DNA from: Candidatus Woesebacteria bacterium
GTDB taxonomy: Bacteria; Patescibacteriota; Microgenomatia; UBA1400; MFAQ01
Assembly: GCA_020052895.1 (NCBI GenBank)
Contig: JAGVOE010000055.1
Coordinates: 1-12,613 of the forward strand
Length of the DNA: 12,613 nucleotides
Reading direction: 5' to 3'
Below, piece by piece: positions 1 to 6,143 of the stretch. The translations under genes and the position numbers were made by a program. The notes under the pieces were generated by a model. That model saw only the letters and a list, made by a program, of their open reading frames with translations. It searched no databases and was not told the origin of the DNA. Each line of letters starts with the position of its first letter. The stretch's first letter is position 1.

Positions 1-29
1 ATAGCACGAACCAAACTAACCTTTAATAA

Positions 30-1421
30 ATGGGCTTGGTCGGGTACACTGAAGAAGAAATGCAAAAAGAGCGCATAGTGAGAATTTTTAATCTCTCGGA
101 AGATGTTTGGCCGTTTATCGAGGCTTATGGGGATAAAAAGCTACAAAAATGGGAGATTGATGAAAACGCTAATCTGACCGATAAAGATCTCTTCTCGATG
201 GCAGAGGAGTTTGAATTTACCTTTATTACCCCCAGAGCTCTGGATCCCCTCTTTGTCGAGTACTATAAAAAGCTGTGTATGGTGCGCGATCTGGAGATCT
301 TGGTACCGGAGAAGCACACCGGCTTGTTGTGCGAAGATATAGCTCGCGATAAGAAAATAATGAAGAGATTGCGAGAGCTCGGGAAAGAGTACAAACGACT
401 TAACATTACTGCCTACTCAACGACTCCTTATTTTCTGGAGCTAGTATCTCGATTAAGAAAGGAGGGAGTTGAGGTCCGGACTTCTGAGGCCCCTGAGCTA
501 GCGAGTACCTGGACGGTAAATTTTTACGGCAGTAAGTCTGGAATTCGGCAATTGACTCAGATAAATGGAGCCATTAGAGCCGACTTGAAGATGCCGGATG
601 GAGTAGTGAGTTCCGGAATTATAGATACAGCCGGCATCGCGGCCAATAAGTATCTTAAAGAAGGCGGGGTGGTAATCAAAACAAACAAGGGTCACTCTGG
701 AGCTGGAGTGTTGATTTTTCGAAAAGGAGACCTGCCTAAAGCCTTTGACGAGTGCGAGAAAAAAATTGCTCAAATACTGAGCAAAGACGCTTACTGGGAA
801 AGATTTCCGATTGTCGTGGAGTCGCTGGTAAGCCCTAACCCCAGAATCGGGGGTGGCTTTCCAAACGCCGAATTTTTTATCCGGCAGGATGGTGAAGTGG
901 AGTTTTTGTATTTCTGCGGTATGAGGATAGATGAAAAGGGAGTTTTTGGAGGAGTAGAGATTGGCGAAGGGGTCTTACCCAAGAGAGTAGCTTCTAGGGT
1001 AACGGATATCGGCTACCTAATTGGAGAACAGTTTAGCCATGATGGTTATCGAGGATACTACGACGTGGACTTTATCGCGGCTAAGGGAGGAACCGTCTTT
1101 GTAAGCGAGTCAAATGTAAGAGTGACTGGGGGGACCCACGTTTATGAAGCTGGTAAGGAACTGGTGGGGCGAGAGTTTACCAAAAAGGGATTTGTTTTAT
1201 CAAACAACATGTATTCGATTCCAACCAAAAAAGTGTTTAGTTTTGAAAAACTACATAAACTGATGGGGCCGATCTTGTTTTCTAGGAAAACTAAAGAAGG
1301 TCTGGTAATCTGTTCGTCCAATCTTTTGGCGGATGGGTATCTGTCCTACATTATTTTTGGGAAGAATAAAAAGAGAGCCGAGGCGATTGAGACAGAGATG
1401 AAGACTCTCCTTACCACTTAG
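30..1421 (+). CDS. ATP-grasp ligase, PGM1-like (pre-ATP-grasp, ATP-grasp and PGM1 C-terminal-like regions)
   Basis: 463 residues. The middle and C-terminal part show an ATP-grasp fold. A nucleotide-binding strand VVIKTNKGHSGAG lies at residues 214-226, and a second strand FPIVVESLV at 259-267 carries the hinge glutamate E264. The metal-binding set is at YYDVDF (D345, D347) and ESN (E360, N362), followed by a Gly/Thr loop RVTGGTHVY. Residues ~1-200 resemble the extra N-terminal domain seen before ATP-grasp in PGM1-type peptide ligases, and the last ~80 residues resemble the PGM1 C-terminal region. Such enzymes join a carboxylate to an amine through an acyl-phosphate; the substrate here cannot be read from sequence. 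The ATG at 30 gives the longest frame. The ATG at 60 (residue 11) is a credible alternative, because neither start has a clear Shine-Dalgarno. The stop codon lies inside the 3' end of the opposing Lon-like gene. Family call is good, function inferred. Confidence 0.75.
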   Translation: MGLVGYTEEEMQKERIVRIFNLSEDVWPFIEAYGDKKLQKWEIDENANLTDKDLFSMAEEFEFTFITPRALDPLFVEYYKKLCMVRDLEILVPEKHTGLLCEDIARDKKIMKRLRELGKEYKRLNITAYSTTPYFLELVSRLRKEGVEVRTSEAPELASTWTVNFYGSKSGIRQLTQINGAIRADLKMPDGVVSSGIIDTAGIAANKYLKEGGVVIKTNKGHSGAGVLIFRKGDLPKAFDECEKKIAQILSKDAYWERFPIVVESLVSPNPRIGGGFPNAEFFIRQDGEVEFLYFCGMRIDEKGVFGGVEIGEGVLPKRVASRVTDIGYLIGEQFSHDGYRGYYDVDFIAAKGGTVFVSESNVRVTGGTHVYEAGKELVGREFTKKGFVLSNNMYSIPTKKVFSFEKLHKLMGPILFSRKTKEGLVICSSNLLADGYLSYIIFGKNKKRAEAIETEMKTLLTT

Positions 1422-2478
1422 GTAAAAATCCCTTGACGTTGTCGGGGGTGACCTGAACAGTCTTAGCTTGGCCAGTAACGACCATGGTGGCCACCTTACG
1501 GACCACCCCCTCGATAGTGCGGTTCAGAGTACGAATACCGGCGTCGTAGCCTAGAGGACGGATTAGAGTGGGCCAGAGAGCCGGATCGATACTGATGGTG
1601 GCCTGATCCATGCCGGCAGCTTCCAAAGCTTTGGGGAGAAGATAGTTTTGAGCGATGTGAGTTTTTTCTTCGTCGGTATATGAGGGCATCTGAATGGGCT
1701 CGAGACGGTCCATAACGGCGGTGGCTAGATTGCCCGTGTTGTTAGCAGTGGCAATAAACATAACTTCGGAGAGATCAACTGGGTAGTCGATAAAGTGATC
1801 GAGGAAACGATCGTTTTGGCTGGGGTCCAGAAGCTCCACCAATACACCCATGATGTCCATACGGGCTTCTTCGGTGACACGATCGATTTCATCGAGAAGA
1901 ATGATGGGGTTTTTGACACCGGCAGTGCAAAGAGCCCGAGCGACGTAGCCTGGTTCGGCCTCGATGTGCAGACGAGACTCACCACGAAGATCTCGAGCTG
2001 AGCCCAGACCGCCGAAAGGAATACGGGCAATTGGACGCCCAAGAGCTTCGGAGAGAGCGTAGGCAAAGGTGGTTTTACCGGTACCGACGAGACCAACGAG
2101 ACAGATGATGGGGGCTCGGGCAGCGCCGAGATTTCTGGTCTGGCGGAGTTTAAGGACGGCCATGTACTCGATAATTCTTTCTTTGACCGAGTCCATACCA
2201 TAGTGACTTTTGTCCATGGTGGCTTTGATGGAGGCGAGATCGATGGGCTTGTCCACTCGCTTGTCCCAAGGAACCTTAACAATCCAGTCAATATAATGAG
2301 ACACTTTTTCGAATTCTTCGGAGTAAAACCCTTGGGTAAACATACGCTCGAGTCGAGAGACCATGTCGAGGGCTTTTTCTTTTAATTCAGGGGGCATGGA
2401 GATACCTTCGAGCTTTTTGTTGAGAAGATCCAGGTCGCGTCTGGCGATGTCGTTTGAATTTGGGGCAGGATTATCCAT
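1411..2478 (-). CDS. Lon-type AAA+ ATPase lacking the protease domain
   Basis: 355 residues, colinear with the segment of Lon from the end of its N-terminal helical region through the AAA+ module. Signature HYIDWIVKVPW lies at 61-71, Walker A GLVGTGKT at 129-136 and Walker B IILLDEID at 192-199. The Lon-specific stretch VELLDPSQN is at 214-222, sensor-1 N at 246-247, the arginine finger at R258 and sensor-2 R316 in AGIRTLNR. The protein stops where Lon continues into the Ser-Lys protease domain, and it also lacks the LAN substrate-binding domain. The pore loop, Tyr-Ile in E. coli Lon, reads His-Ile here. All ATPase residues are present, so I infer an active ATPase or unfoldase/chaperone rather than a broken gene; what it acts on is unknown. 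The ATG at 2478 is chosen because a TATAAT lies 8 nt upstream; there is no Shine-Dalgarno. Confidence 0.85.
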   Translation of the reverse strand: MDNPAPNSNDIARRDLDLLNKKLEGISMPPELKEKALDMVSRLERMFTQGFYSEEFEKVSHYIDWIVKVPWDKRVDKPIDLASIKATMDKSHYGMDSVKERIIEYMAVLKLRQTRNLGAARAPIICLVGLVGTGKTTFAYALSEALGRPIARIPFGGLGSARDLRGESRLHIEAEPGYVARALCTAGVKNPIILLDEIDRVTEEARMDIMGVLVELLDPSQNDRFLDHFIDYPVDLSEVMFIATANNTGNLATAVMDRLEPIQMPSYTDEEKTHIAQNYLLPKALEAAGMDQATISIDPALWPTLIRPLGYDAGIRTLNRTIEGVVRKVATMVVTGQAKTVQVTPDNVKGFLPKW

Positions 2479-2486
2479 CAGTTATC

Positions 2487-2515
2487 ATTATATATAGATG
2501 GAGTGAGATTGCCAC
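2487..2515 (-). promoter_or_regulatory. Putative promoter of the Lon-like gene, leaderless geometry
   Basis: On the minus strand a perfect TATAAT (2487-2492) ends 8 nt before the ATG, so transcription would begin at or next to the start codon. At exactly 17 bp upstream sits GTGGCA (2510-2515), a 4/6 match to TTGACA. That hexamer belongs to the adjacent REP-like repeat, so the repeat may supply the -35. Inferred from pattern only. Confidence 0.5.
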
Positions 2516-2545
2516 ACCCCGTCAAAGATGGGGTTCGCAATGACG
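2502..2545 (+). repeat. REP-like hairpin repeat, copy 1
   Basis: Conserved ends AGTGAGATTGCCAC and TCGCAATGACG enclose a variable hairpin. The outer pair is ATTGC/GCAAT and the inner pair is ACCCC/GGGGT around a 9-nt loop. The same ends occur at 2963-3005 and 12293-12333 with different inner stems. It lies between the toxin remnant's 3' end and the Lon-like start. Confidence 0.8.
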
Positions 2546-2555
2546 AGTGGAGAGC

Positions 2556-2702
2556 TCAATAGACTTCGTCGTGGGTGCCGATGTCGGCCAAAATTATTCC
2601 GTCCCTCTCGTAGACAAACAAAACTCTGATTTTCATATCAATACTGATACTCCAAGCCTGACCACCCCTAAGATTTATTTTGTGAGGGCCAAGATTTAAG
2701 AT
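2556..2702 (-). pseudogene. Truncated RelE/YafQ-like toxin (C-terminal half only)
   Basis: In the frame +1 relative to the antitoxin, the minus strand encodes about 48 residues. They read ILNLGPHKINLRGGQAW, then SISIDMKIRVLFVYERDG, then IILADIGTHDEVY and a TGA stop. The segment H-K-L...G...W-S-I-S-I...R-V-L-F...D-I-G-T-H-D-E-V-Y is the typical C-terminal half of RelE/YafQ-family mRNA interferases, which are usually ~85-95 residues. The N-terminal half is missing: the frame reaches a stop codon near 2733 without a suitable start, and it overlaps the antitoxin's 3' end. The simplest reading is a deletion that removed the antitoxin's natural end and the first half of the toxin. An internal ATG would give only a 26-residue peptide. 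I judge the toxin inactive. Confidence 0.75.
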
Positions 2703-2910
2703 TCCCTTTTTTTGATTCGTTTCTTGCTTCTTTTATGGCTTTTTCCATGTTATGGTTGGCAGTAAACACAGGAACTTCGTCGCGACTATCGACAGCCTCA
2801 CGAGCCAAAAGAAACTTAGCGTATTTAGTGACATCGTAGCCTAAAATGGAAGCACGCAAGGACAAAAGCTGGTTTTCTTCGTCAGTAAGAGTAATTTGTA
2901 GTTTAATCAT
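2668..2910 (-). CDS. Ribbon-helix-helix antitoxin of a RelE/YafQ-type toxin-antitoxin pair
   Basis: 80 residues. The N-terminus has the RHH pattern: strand KLQITLTDEE (3-12), helix NQLLSLRASILGY, turn, then helix VTKYAKFLLAREAV. This fold dimerises and binds operator DNA. The following acidic/helical part (FTANHNMEKAIKEARNESKKG, about 49-69) looks like the toxin-wrapping tail. The last ~11 residues, after GNLK, are read out of frame through toxin sequence, so the natural C-terminus is lost. An A7 run encodes the SKK codons just before this point. The gene has its own strong promoter and a palindromic operator directly upstream, with the ATG 6 nt past the -10. With the toxin broken, it may survive as a repressor or an antidote to related toxins elsewhere (inference). 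Confidence 0.75.
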   Translation of the reverse strand: MIKLQITLTDEENQLLSLRASILGYDVTKYAKFLLAREAVDSRDEVPVFTANHNMEKAIKEARNESKKGNLKSWPSQNKS

Positions 2911-2916
2911 GAGGTC

Positions 2917-2945
2917 ATTTTAGTTTGTATTCACTGATTTGTCAA
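2917..2945 (-). promoter_or_regulatory. Antitoxin promoter (TTGACA - 17 bp - TAAAAT)
   Basis: The minus strand shows a consensus -35 TTGACA (2940-2945), an exact 17-bp spacer and a -10 TAAAAT (2917-2922). Only 6 nt separate the -10 from the antitoxin ATG, so the predicted transcript is leaderless. This is the best sigma70-type promoter in the window. Confidence 0.75.
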
Positions 2946-2959
2946 TGTTTGTACATTGA
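2942..2959. promoter_or_regulatory. Palindromic operator of the toxin-antitoxin module
   Basis: Perfect inverted repeat with arms TCAATGT and ACATTGA separated by TTGT. It overlaps the -35 hexamer of the antitoxin promoter. RHH antitoxins normally repress their own operon by binding such palindromes, so autoregulation is a fair inference. Confidence 0.6.
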
Positions 2960-2962
2960 ATG

Positions 2963-3005
2963 AGTGAGATTGCCACGACCAGCCATGGCGGGTCTCGCAA
3001 TGACG
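2963..3005 (+). repeat. REP-like hairpin repeat, copy 2
   Basis: Same ends as copy 1 (AGTGAGATTGCCAC ... CTCGCAATGACG). The inner stem is GACC/GGTC, with a small GCCATGGC palindrome at the tip. It lies just upstream of the toxin-antitoxin promoter, in the same orientation as copy 1, so the two copies bracket the module. Confidence 0.8.
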
Positions 3006-3011
3006 GTGAAC

Positions 3012-3039
3012 AAATAAAATCCCCCGCTGGTGGCGGGGG
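3012..3039 (-). terminator. Rho-independent terminator of the membrane-protein gene
   Basis: On the minus strand, CCCCCGC and GCGGGGG arms around a 5-nt loop (3021-3039) are followed by ATTTTATTT (3012-3020). It begins 8 bp after the stop codon of the gene at 3047-3487. The strong GC stem plus T-rich tail is a standard intrinsic terminator on this strand only. Confidence 0.85.
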
Positions 3040-3046
3040 AAAGAGA

Positions 3047-3487
3047 TTAACTTAGTCTTAAAATTCCGACTAACCAAATGAGTAATCCGATTAGAAGGAA
3101 CATTATCGAGATAACAAAGGCTACATCGAATGTAACTGCTTTCGTAACTACCAACATAGTGGGGTGGGTAATGGTGATGTCAATGTCTCCACCATTTCGG
3201 ATATCCCAGCCTTCAGCCGGAAGGATACCTTCGGCTAGGAATTTATTACTTTCGATTTTTTCCGGGTGGCCTTCGAGTGTCTCCCTGTTTGCTGTAATAC
3301 GGAAATAGCCGACGGTGGAAGCTTTTACATTTACTTCTGTGGCTCCCATGATGGTAACGATGTCGCCCGCACTGGCCGTAATATTTACTGACGTTCCGTA
3401 TTTCGTCTTTGGAAAAACATAGTAGTATTCGAAAAATAGAAATACAATCAAGACAGCTACAGTCCAGAGGAATTGGGAAAGTTTCAA
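3047..3487 (-). CDS. Two-TM membrane protein of unknown function
   Basis: 146 residues, family not recognised. An N-terminal hydrophobic helix covers about residues 5-27 (FLWTVAVLIVFLFFEYYYVF). A ~90-residue polar, Thr/Val/Ile-rich segment follows, likely a beta-rich domain, and a second long hydrophobic stretch covers about 120-145 (VAFVISIMFLLIGLLIWLVG). The middle segment includes acidic and Gly-rich turns (ILPAEGWDIRNGGDIDITI) and probably lies outside the membrane. The first helix could instead be read as an uncleaved signal anchor. The start is TTG, supported by a strong Shine-Dalgarno AAAGGAG 6 nt upstream. The gene stands alone: it has its own extended -10 promoter (3521-3529) and an intrinsic terminator right behind it. 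Confidence 0.75.
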   Translation of the reverse strand: MKLSQFLWTVAVLIVFLFFEYYYVFPKTKYGTSVNITASAGDIVTIMGATEVNVKASTVGYFRITANRETLEGHPEKIESNKFLAEGILPAEGWDIRNGGDIDITITHPTMLVVTKAVTFDVAFVISIMFLLIGLLIWLVGILRLS

Positions 3488-3493
3488 TTTAAT

Positions 3494-3500
3494 CTCCTTT
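3494..3500 (-). promoter_or_regulatory. Shine-Dalgarno AAAGGAG that sets a TTG start
   Basis: AAAGGAG on the minus strand lies 6 nt before the TTG at 3487. It is the only strong ribosome binding site I see upstream of a gene in this window, and it decides the start of the membrane protein. It also shows that the organism can use an SD/anti-SD interaction. Confidence 0.8.
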
Positions 3501-3520
3501 CAAGGAACTAAGATGGAGAG

Positions 3521-3529
3521 ATCATAGCA
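3521..3529 (-). promoter_or_regulatory. Extended -10 promoter of the membrane-protein gene
   Basis: TGCTATGAT on the minus strand is an extended -10 (TGn + TATGAT) with no evident -35. It predicts a transcription start near 3514 and a leader of about 27 nt that contains the Shine-Dalgarno. It overlaps an inverted repeat, ATCATA/TATGAT (3521-3537). Confidence 0.5.
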
Positions 3530-3543
3530 CATATGATGAGTGG

Positions 3544-3584
3544 AGTGAGATCCTTCGACTCGCAATAGCTCGCTCAGGATGACG
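3544..3584 (+). repeat. REP-like repeat, second type (copy 4)
   Basis: Begins AGTGAGAT and ends GATGACG like copies 1-3, but the core is different: ATCCTTCGACTCG ... GCTCGCTCAGGAT, with an outer ATCCT/AGGAT pair. It lies 5 bp from the pnp stop codon, so in the pnp transcript it would be a 3'-end structure. No U-run follows, so I do not call it a terminator. Confidence 0.65.
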
Positions 3585-3589
3585 AGGGG

Positions 3590-5836
3590 TTAGCGGGTGT
3601 CGCGGAACTTGGTGAAGCCCGGACGACCACCTTGGGGGCGACCACCGCGATCACCACCCGGTCTACCACCACGGTCGCCACCGCCACCAAAGCTGCGGCT
3701 ACCTCCCGGCTGACCACCACCGAAGCCGGAGCCATGACGCTGGACGTCCTGCCTGCCGGCAGGCAGGTCGGCACGGATAGGAGATTCACCTTCATCGAGC
3801 ATGGTGAGGTTTACTCTACCCATGGAATCAATTTCGTAACAGCGGACGGTAACTTTGTCTCCCTCCTTCATAGCTCTGAAAGTGTCGGGGTGGACCTGGC
3901 TAATGTGGACCAAGCCATCTTTACCAGGGATGATGTTCACAAAAGCACCAAAGGCTTCCAGACGGACAACGATTCCTTGATAAGTCTTACCGACTTCGGC
4001 CTCGGCCACCATGGAATCGATGTAAGTAATAGCGCCGTCCACTTTGAGCTGATCTTGACCAGTAACAGTGACGGTGCCGTCTTCTTGAATATCGATCTCA
4101 ACACTAAAGTCTTCCTGAATTTGGCGGATCATTTTGCCACCAGGTCCGATAATTTCACCAATCTTAAGCTGAGGTACTTTGGTAGAAGTAATTCTGGGAG
4201 CATACTGAGAAAGTTTCGGTCGTGGAGCAGCCAGAGTTTCGTTCATAATGTCTAGAATCTTCAGACGACCTCTTTTGGCTTGCTCCAAAGCTTTGACCAA
4301 AACAGCGGTGTTGATACCAGTGATCTTAATATCCATTTGGAGAGCCGTAATACCGTCAGCGGTGCCGGCGACCTTGAAGTCCATGTCACCCAGGTGATCT
4401 TCAAGACCACTGATGTCCGTGAGAGTAACAAACTTTTTATCATCGGCAATGAGGCCCATGGCCACACCGGCCACTGGCTTCTTGAGGGGAACACCGGCAT
4501 CCATTAAGGATAGGGTTGATCCACAAACAGAGGCTTGAGAGGTAGAACCATTACTGGACATAACCTCGGAGACTACTCTGATGGTATATGGGAAAGAGTC
4601 GGTAGTGGGAAGCATGGGGAAGATGGCTCTTTCGGCGAGAGCACCATGGCCAATTTCGCGGCGACCAGTACCAGGCCGACCAACTTCACCAGCGGCAAAC
4701 CCTGGCATGTTGTAGTGGTGCATGTAGCGCTTTTTGAACTCGCCTTTCATACCGTCGATAAGCTGTTCTCGGGCGGGAGAAGCGAGAGTAACGACCGAGA
4801 GAACGTGAGTAAGACCTCTTTGGAAAAAGGCGGAACCGTGAGTACGGGGCAAAAGGCCAACCTCGATATTGATTTTTCTAATTTCTTCCAAGTCGCGGCC
4901 GTCGGGACGAAGAGATTTTTCAAGGATATTGGTTCTGGCTAAGTCTCGAATTAGGCCATCGGCCACTTCATTAATTTGGTTGGGATTAAGTTCGGGAAAC
5001 TTCAAGGCAATGGCGGCAGTGTATTCGGACATTTGAGAGCCGGTTTTTTTGGCTTCGTTTTGAAGAATTTCTGGTAGGTTCTTGATTTCGTTTTTGACGA
5101 CTTTGGTAACCTCGGAATCAATCTCGGAAAAAACTAGAGTTCGTTTGGTCTTACCGACCTCTTTGGCAAATTTTTCAATCGCCTCGGCAACAAGGTCAAG
5201 ATTTTCCTGGGCAAACTTTAGAGCACCGATCATCTTTTCTTCGGTAACTTCGTTGGCGCCGGCTTCGACCATACTGATACCTCCCTTGGCACCGGAAACA
5301 ATCAGGTCAAGCGGGGAAAGAGCTTTTTGCTCGGCAGTGGGATTAGCAATATAGGCTCCGTCTGGAGTCATACCGACACGGACGGCTCCCACGGGCCCGG
5401 CCCAGGGATAGTCGGAAATAGAAACAGCGGCGGAGGCGGCGATAATGGCTAGAATTTCTGGTTCTTCAACACCATCTATGGATAGAGGTGAGACCATAAT
5501 TTGAACTTCGTTTCTCGAACGCTGGTCAAAGAGAGGGCGCAGAGAGCGGTCGATGACCCGACCGGTAAGAATTTCGTTTTCGTTGGGACGGCCTTCTCGC
5601 TTGATAAAGCGACTGGAACTAATGACACCACCGGCATAGAGTTTTTCTTGATAGTCCAAAGAAAGAGGAAAGTAGTCTATCCCCTCTTTGATTTTTTTGG
5701 AGGCGACGACAGCGGCGTTAACTAGAGTGTCTCCGCAACGGACGGTCACTGAGCCGGAGGCCTGAGCTCCAAAACGGCCGGTTTCGATGATAATGGTTTT
5801 ACCATCGAGAACGATGGTGGTGGATGGATAGGTCAT
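3590..5836 (-). CDS. pnp: Polyribonucleotide nucleotidyltransferase (PNPase)
   Basis: 748 residues. PNPase degrades RNA 3' to 5' with phosphate, releasing nucleoside diphosphates, and works as a trimer. The order is a first RNase PH domain (from IETGRFGAQASGSV), a helical linker (about 220-300) and a second RNase PH domain. The second PH domain carries RPDGRDLEEIR, FFQRGLTHVL, GRREIGHGALAERA and the catalytic-site motif LGDMDFKVAGT. A KH domain (KIGEIIGPGGKMIRQI) and an S1 domain (VGKTYQGIVVRLEAFGAFV) follow. A ~68-residue Gly/Arg-rich tail with RGG-type repeats closes the protein. The tail carries an in-frame LPAGRQ (691-696) from a palindromic insert. The gene follows rpsO by 8 bp, the usual rpsO-pnp pairing. 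No Shine-Dalgarno precedes the ATG, so coupling to rpsO is likely. Confidence 0.97.
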   Translation of the reverse strand: MTYPSTTIVLDGKTIIIETGRFGAQASGSVTVRCGDTLVNAAVVASKKIKEGIDYFPLSLDYQEKLYAGGVISSSRFIKREGRPNENEILTGRVIDRSLRPLFDQRSRNEVQIMVSPLSIDGVEEPEILAIIAASAAVSISDYPWAGPVGAVRVGMTPDGAYIANPTAEQKALSPLDLIVSGAKGGISMVEAGANEVTEEKMIGALKFAQENLDLVAEAIEKFAKEVGKTKRTLVFSEIDSEVTKVVKNEIKNLPEILQNEAKKTGSQMSEYTAAIALKFPELNPNQINEVADGLIRDLARTNILEKSLRPDGRDLEEIRKINIEVGLLPRTHGSAFFQRGLTHVLSVVTLASPAREQLIDGMKGEFKKRYMHHYNMPGFAAGEVGRPGTGRREIGHGALAERAIFPMLPTTDSFPYTIRVVSEVMSSNGSTSQASVCGSTLSLMDAGVPLKKPVAGVAMGLIADDKKFVTLTDISGLEDHLGDMDFKVAGTADGITALQMDIKITGINTAVLVKALEQAKRGRLKILDIMNETLAAPRPKLSQYAPRITSTKVPQLKIGEIIGPGGKMIRQIQEDFSVEIDIQEDGTVTVTGQDQLKVDGAITYIDSMVAEAEVGKTYQGIVVRLEAFGAFVNIIPGKDGLVHISQVHPDTFRAMKEGDKVTVRCYEIDSMGRVNLTMLDEGESPIRADLPAGRQDVQRHGSGFGGGQPGGSRSFGGGGDRGGRPGGDRGGRPQGGRPGFTKFRDTR
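3748..3767. repeat. 20-bp perfect palindrome inside pnp encoding LPAGRQ
   Basis: CCTGCCTGCCGGCAGGCAGG is perfectly self-complementary. In the pnp frame it gives residues 691-696, LPAGRQ, between the S1 domain and the RGG tail. The same peptide is also encoded on the opposite strand. From memory, this peptide recurs in unrelated CPR proteins, which suggests a dispersed element that tolerates coding sites. Confidence 0.8.
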
Positions 5837-5844
5837 AGGGGAAT

Positions 5845-6132
5845 TTAAGCGGCTGAGCGCAACGTGCTAGTAATTTTAAGAGACTTGGTGATGTCGAGAT
5901 AGTCAGTGGGGTTGGATTTACTAAGATAGTTAAGAAGGCGGCGGCGCTTGGAAATGATCTTTAGGAGTCCGCGTCGAGAATGATTGTCTTTTTTGTGAAC
6001 CTTGAGGTGGCCAGTGAGTTCCTCGATTTGTGAGCTAAGTAAAGCAATCTGAACACGAGGAGAGCCGGTGTCCTTGGTACTGGCGGCAAATTTTTTGATG
6101 ATGTTTATTTTGGTGTCTGGTTTAAGGGCCAT
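5845..6132 (-). CDS. rpsO: 30S ribosomal protein S15
   Basis: 95 residues, slightly longer than the usual ~89. Family signatures are GSPRVQIALLSSQIEELTGHLKVHKKDNHSRRGL and then ISKRRRLLNYLSKSNPTDYLDI. S15 binds the central domain of 16S rRNA early in 30S assembly. The frame is open upstream to 6351, but ATG at 6132 (MALKPDTK) is right: homology begins here, and the upstream part overlaps the DHH-like gene in another frame. An extended -10 (TGGTACAAT) lies 11 nt before this ATG, so rpsO-pnp can probably be transcribed separately with almost no leader. That leaves little room for the leader-RNA feedback by S15 known in E. coli. A longer transcript from the nusA promoter could also cover it. Confidence 0.95.
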   Translation of the reverse strand: MALKPDTKINIIKKFAASTKDTGSPRVQIALLSSQIEELTGHLKVHKKDNHSRRGLLKIISKRRRLLNYLSKSNPTDYLDITKSLKITSTLRSAA

Positions 6133-6143
6133 ATCAAGTTGGT

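Noticed and set aside
1725..2291. 188-codon minus-strand frame within the Lon-like gene
   Set aside because: Shifted frame of the Walker A/B region, Ser/Pro-rich composition, while the Lon-like frame has clear motifs.
2502..3005. Closely spaced repeats as a CRISPR array
   Set aside because: Only two copies nearby, 417 bp apart, with genes between them and variable hairpin centres; no spacer-repeat periodicity and no cas genes.
3544..3584. Intrinsic terminator for pnp
   Set aside because: The hairpin is imperfect and no T-run follows on the minus strand; kept as a repeat only.
3632..4255. Long open frame on the plus strand opposite pnp, including an LPAGRQ peptide
   Set aside because: It is antisense to the strongly conserved pnp. 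Its Thr/Ala-rich start mirrors the Gly/Arg tail, and LPAGRQ appears only because the palindrome reads alike on both strands.
4535..4942. Open plus-strand frame of 135 codons opposite pnp
   Set aside because: Lies fully inside the second PH domain coding region of pnp on the other strand and resembles no protein family.
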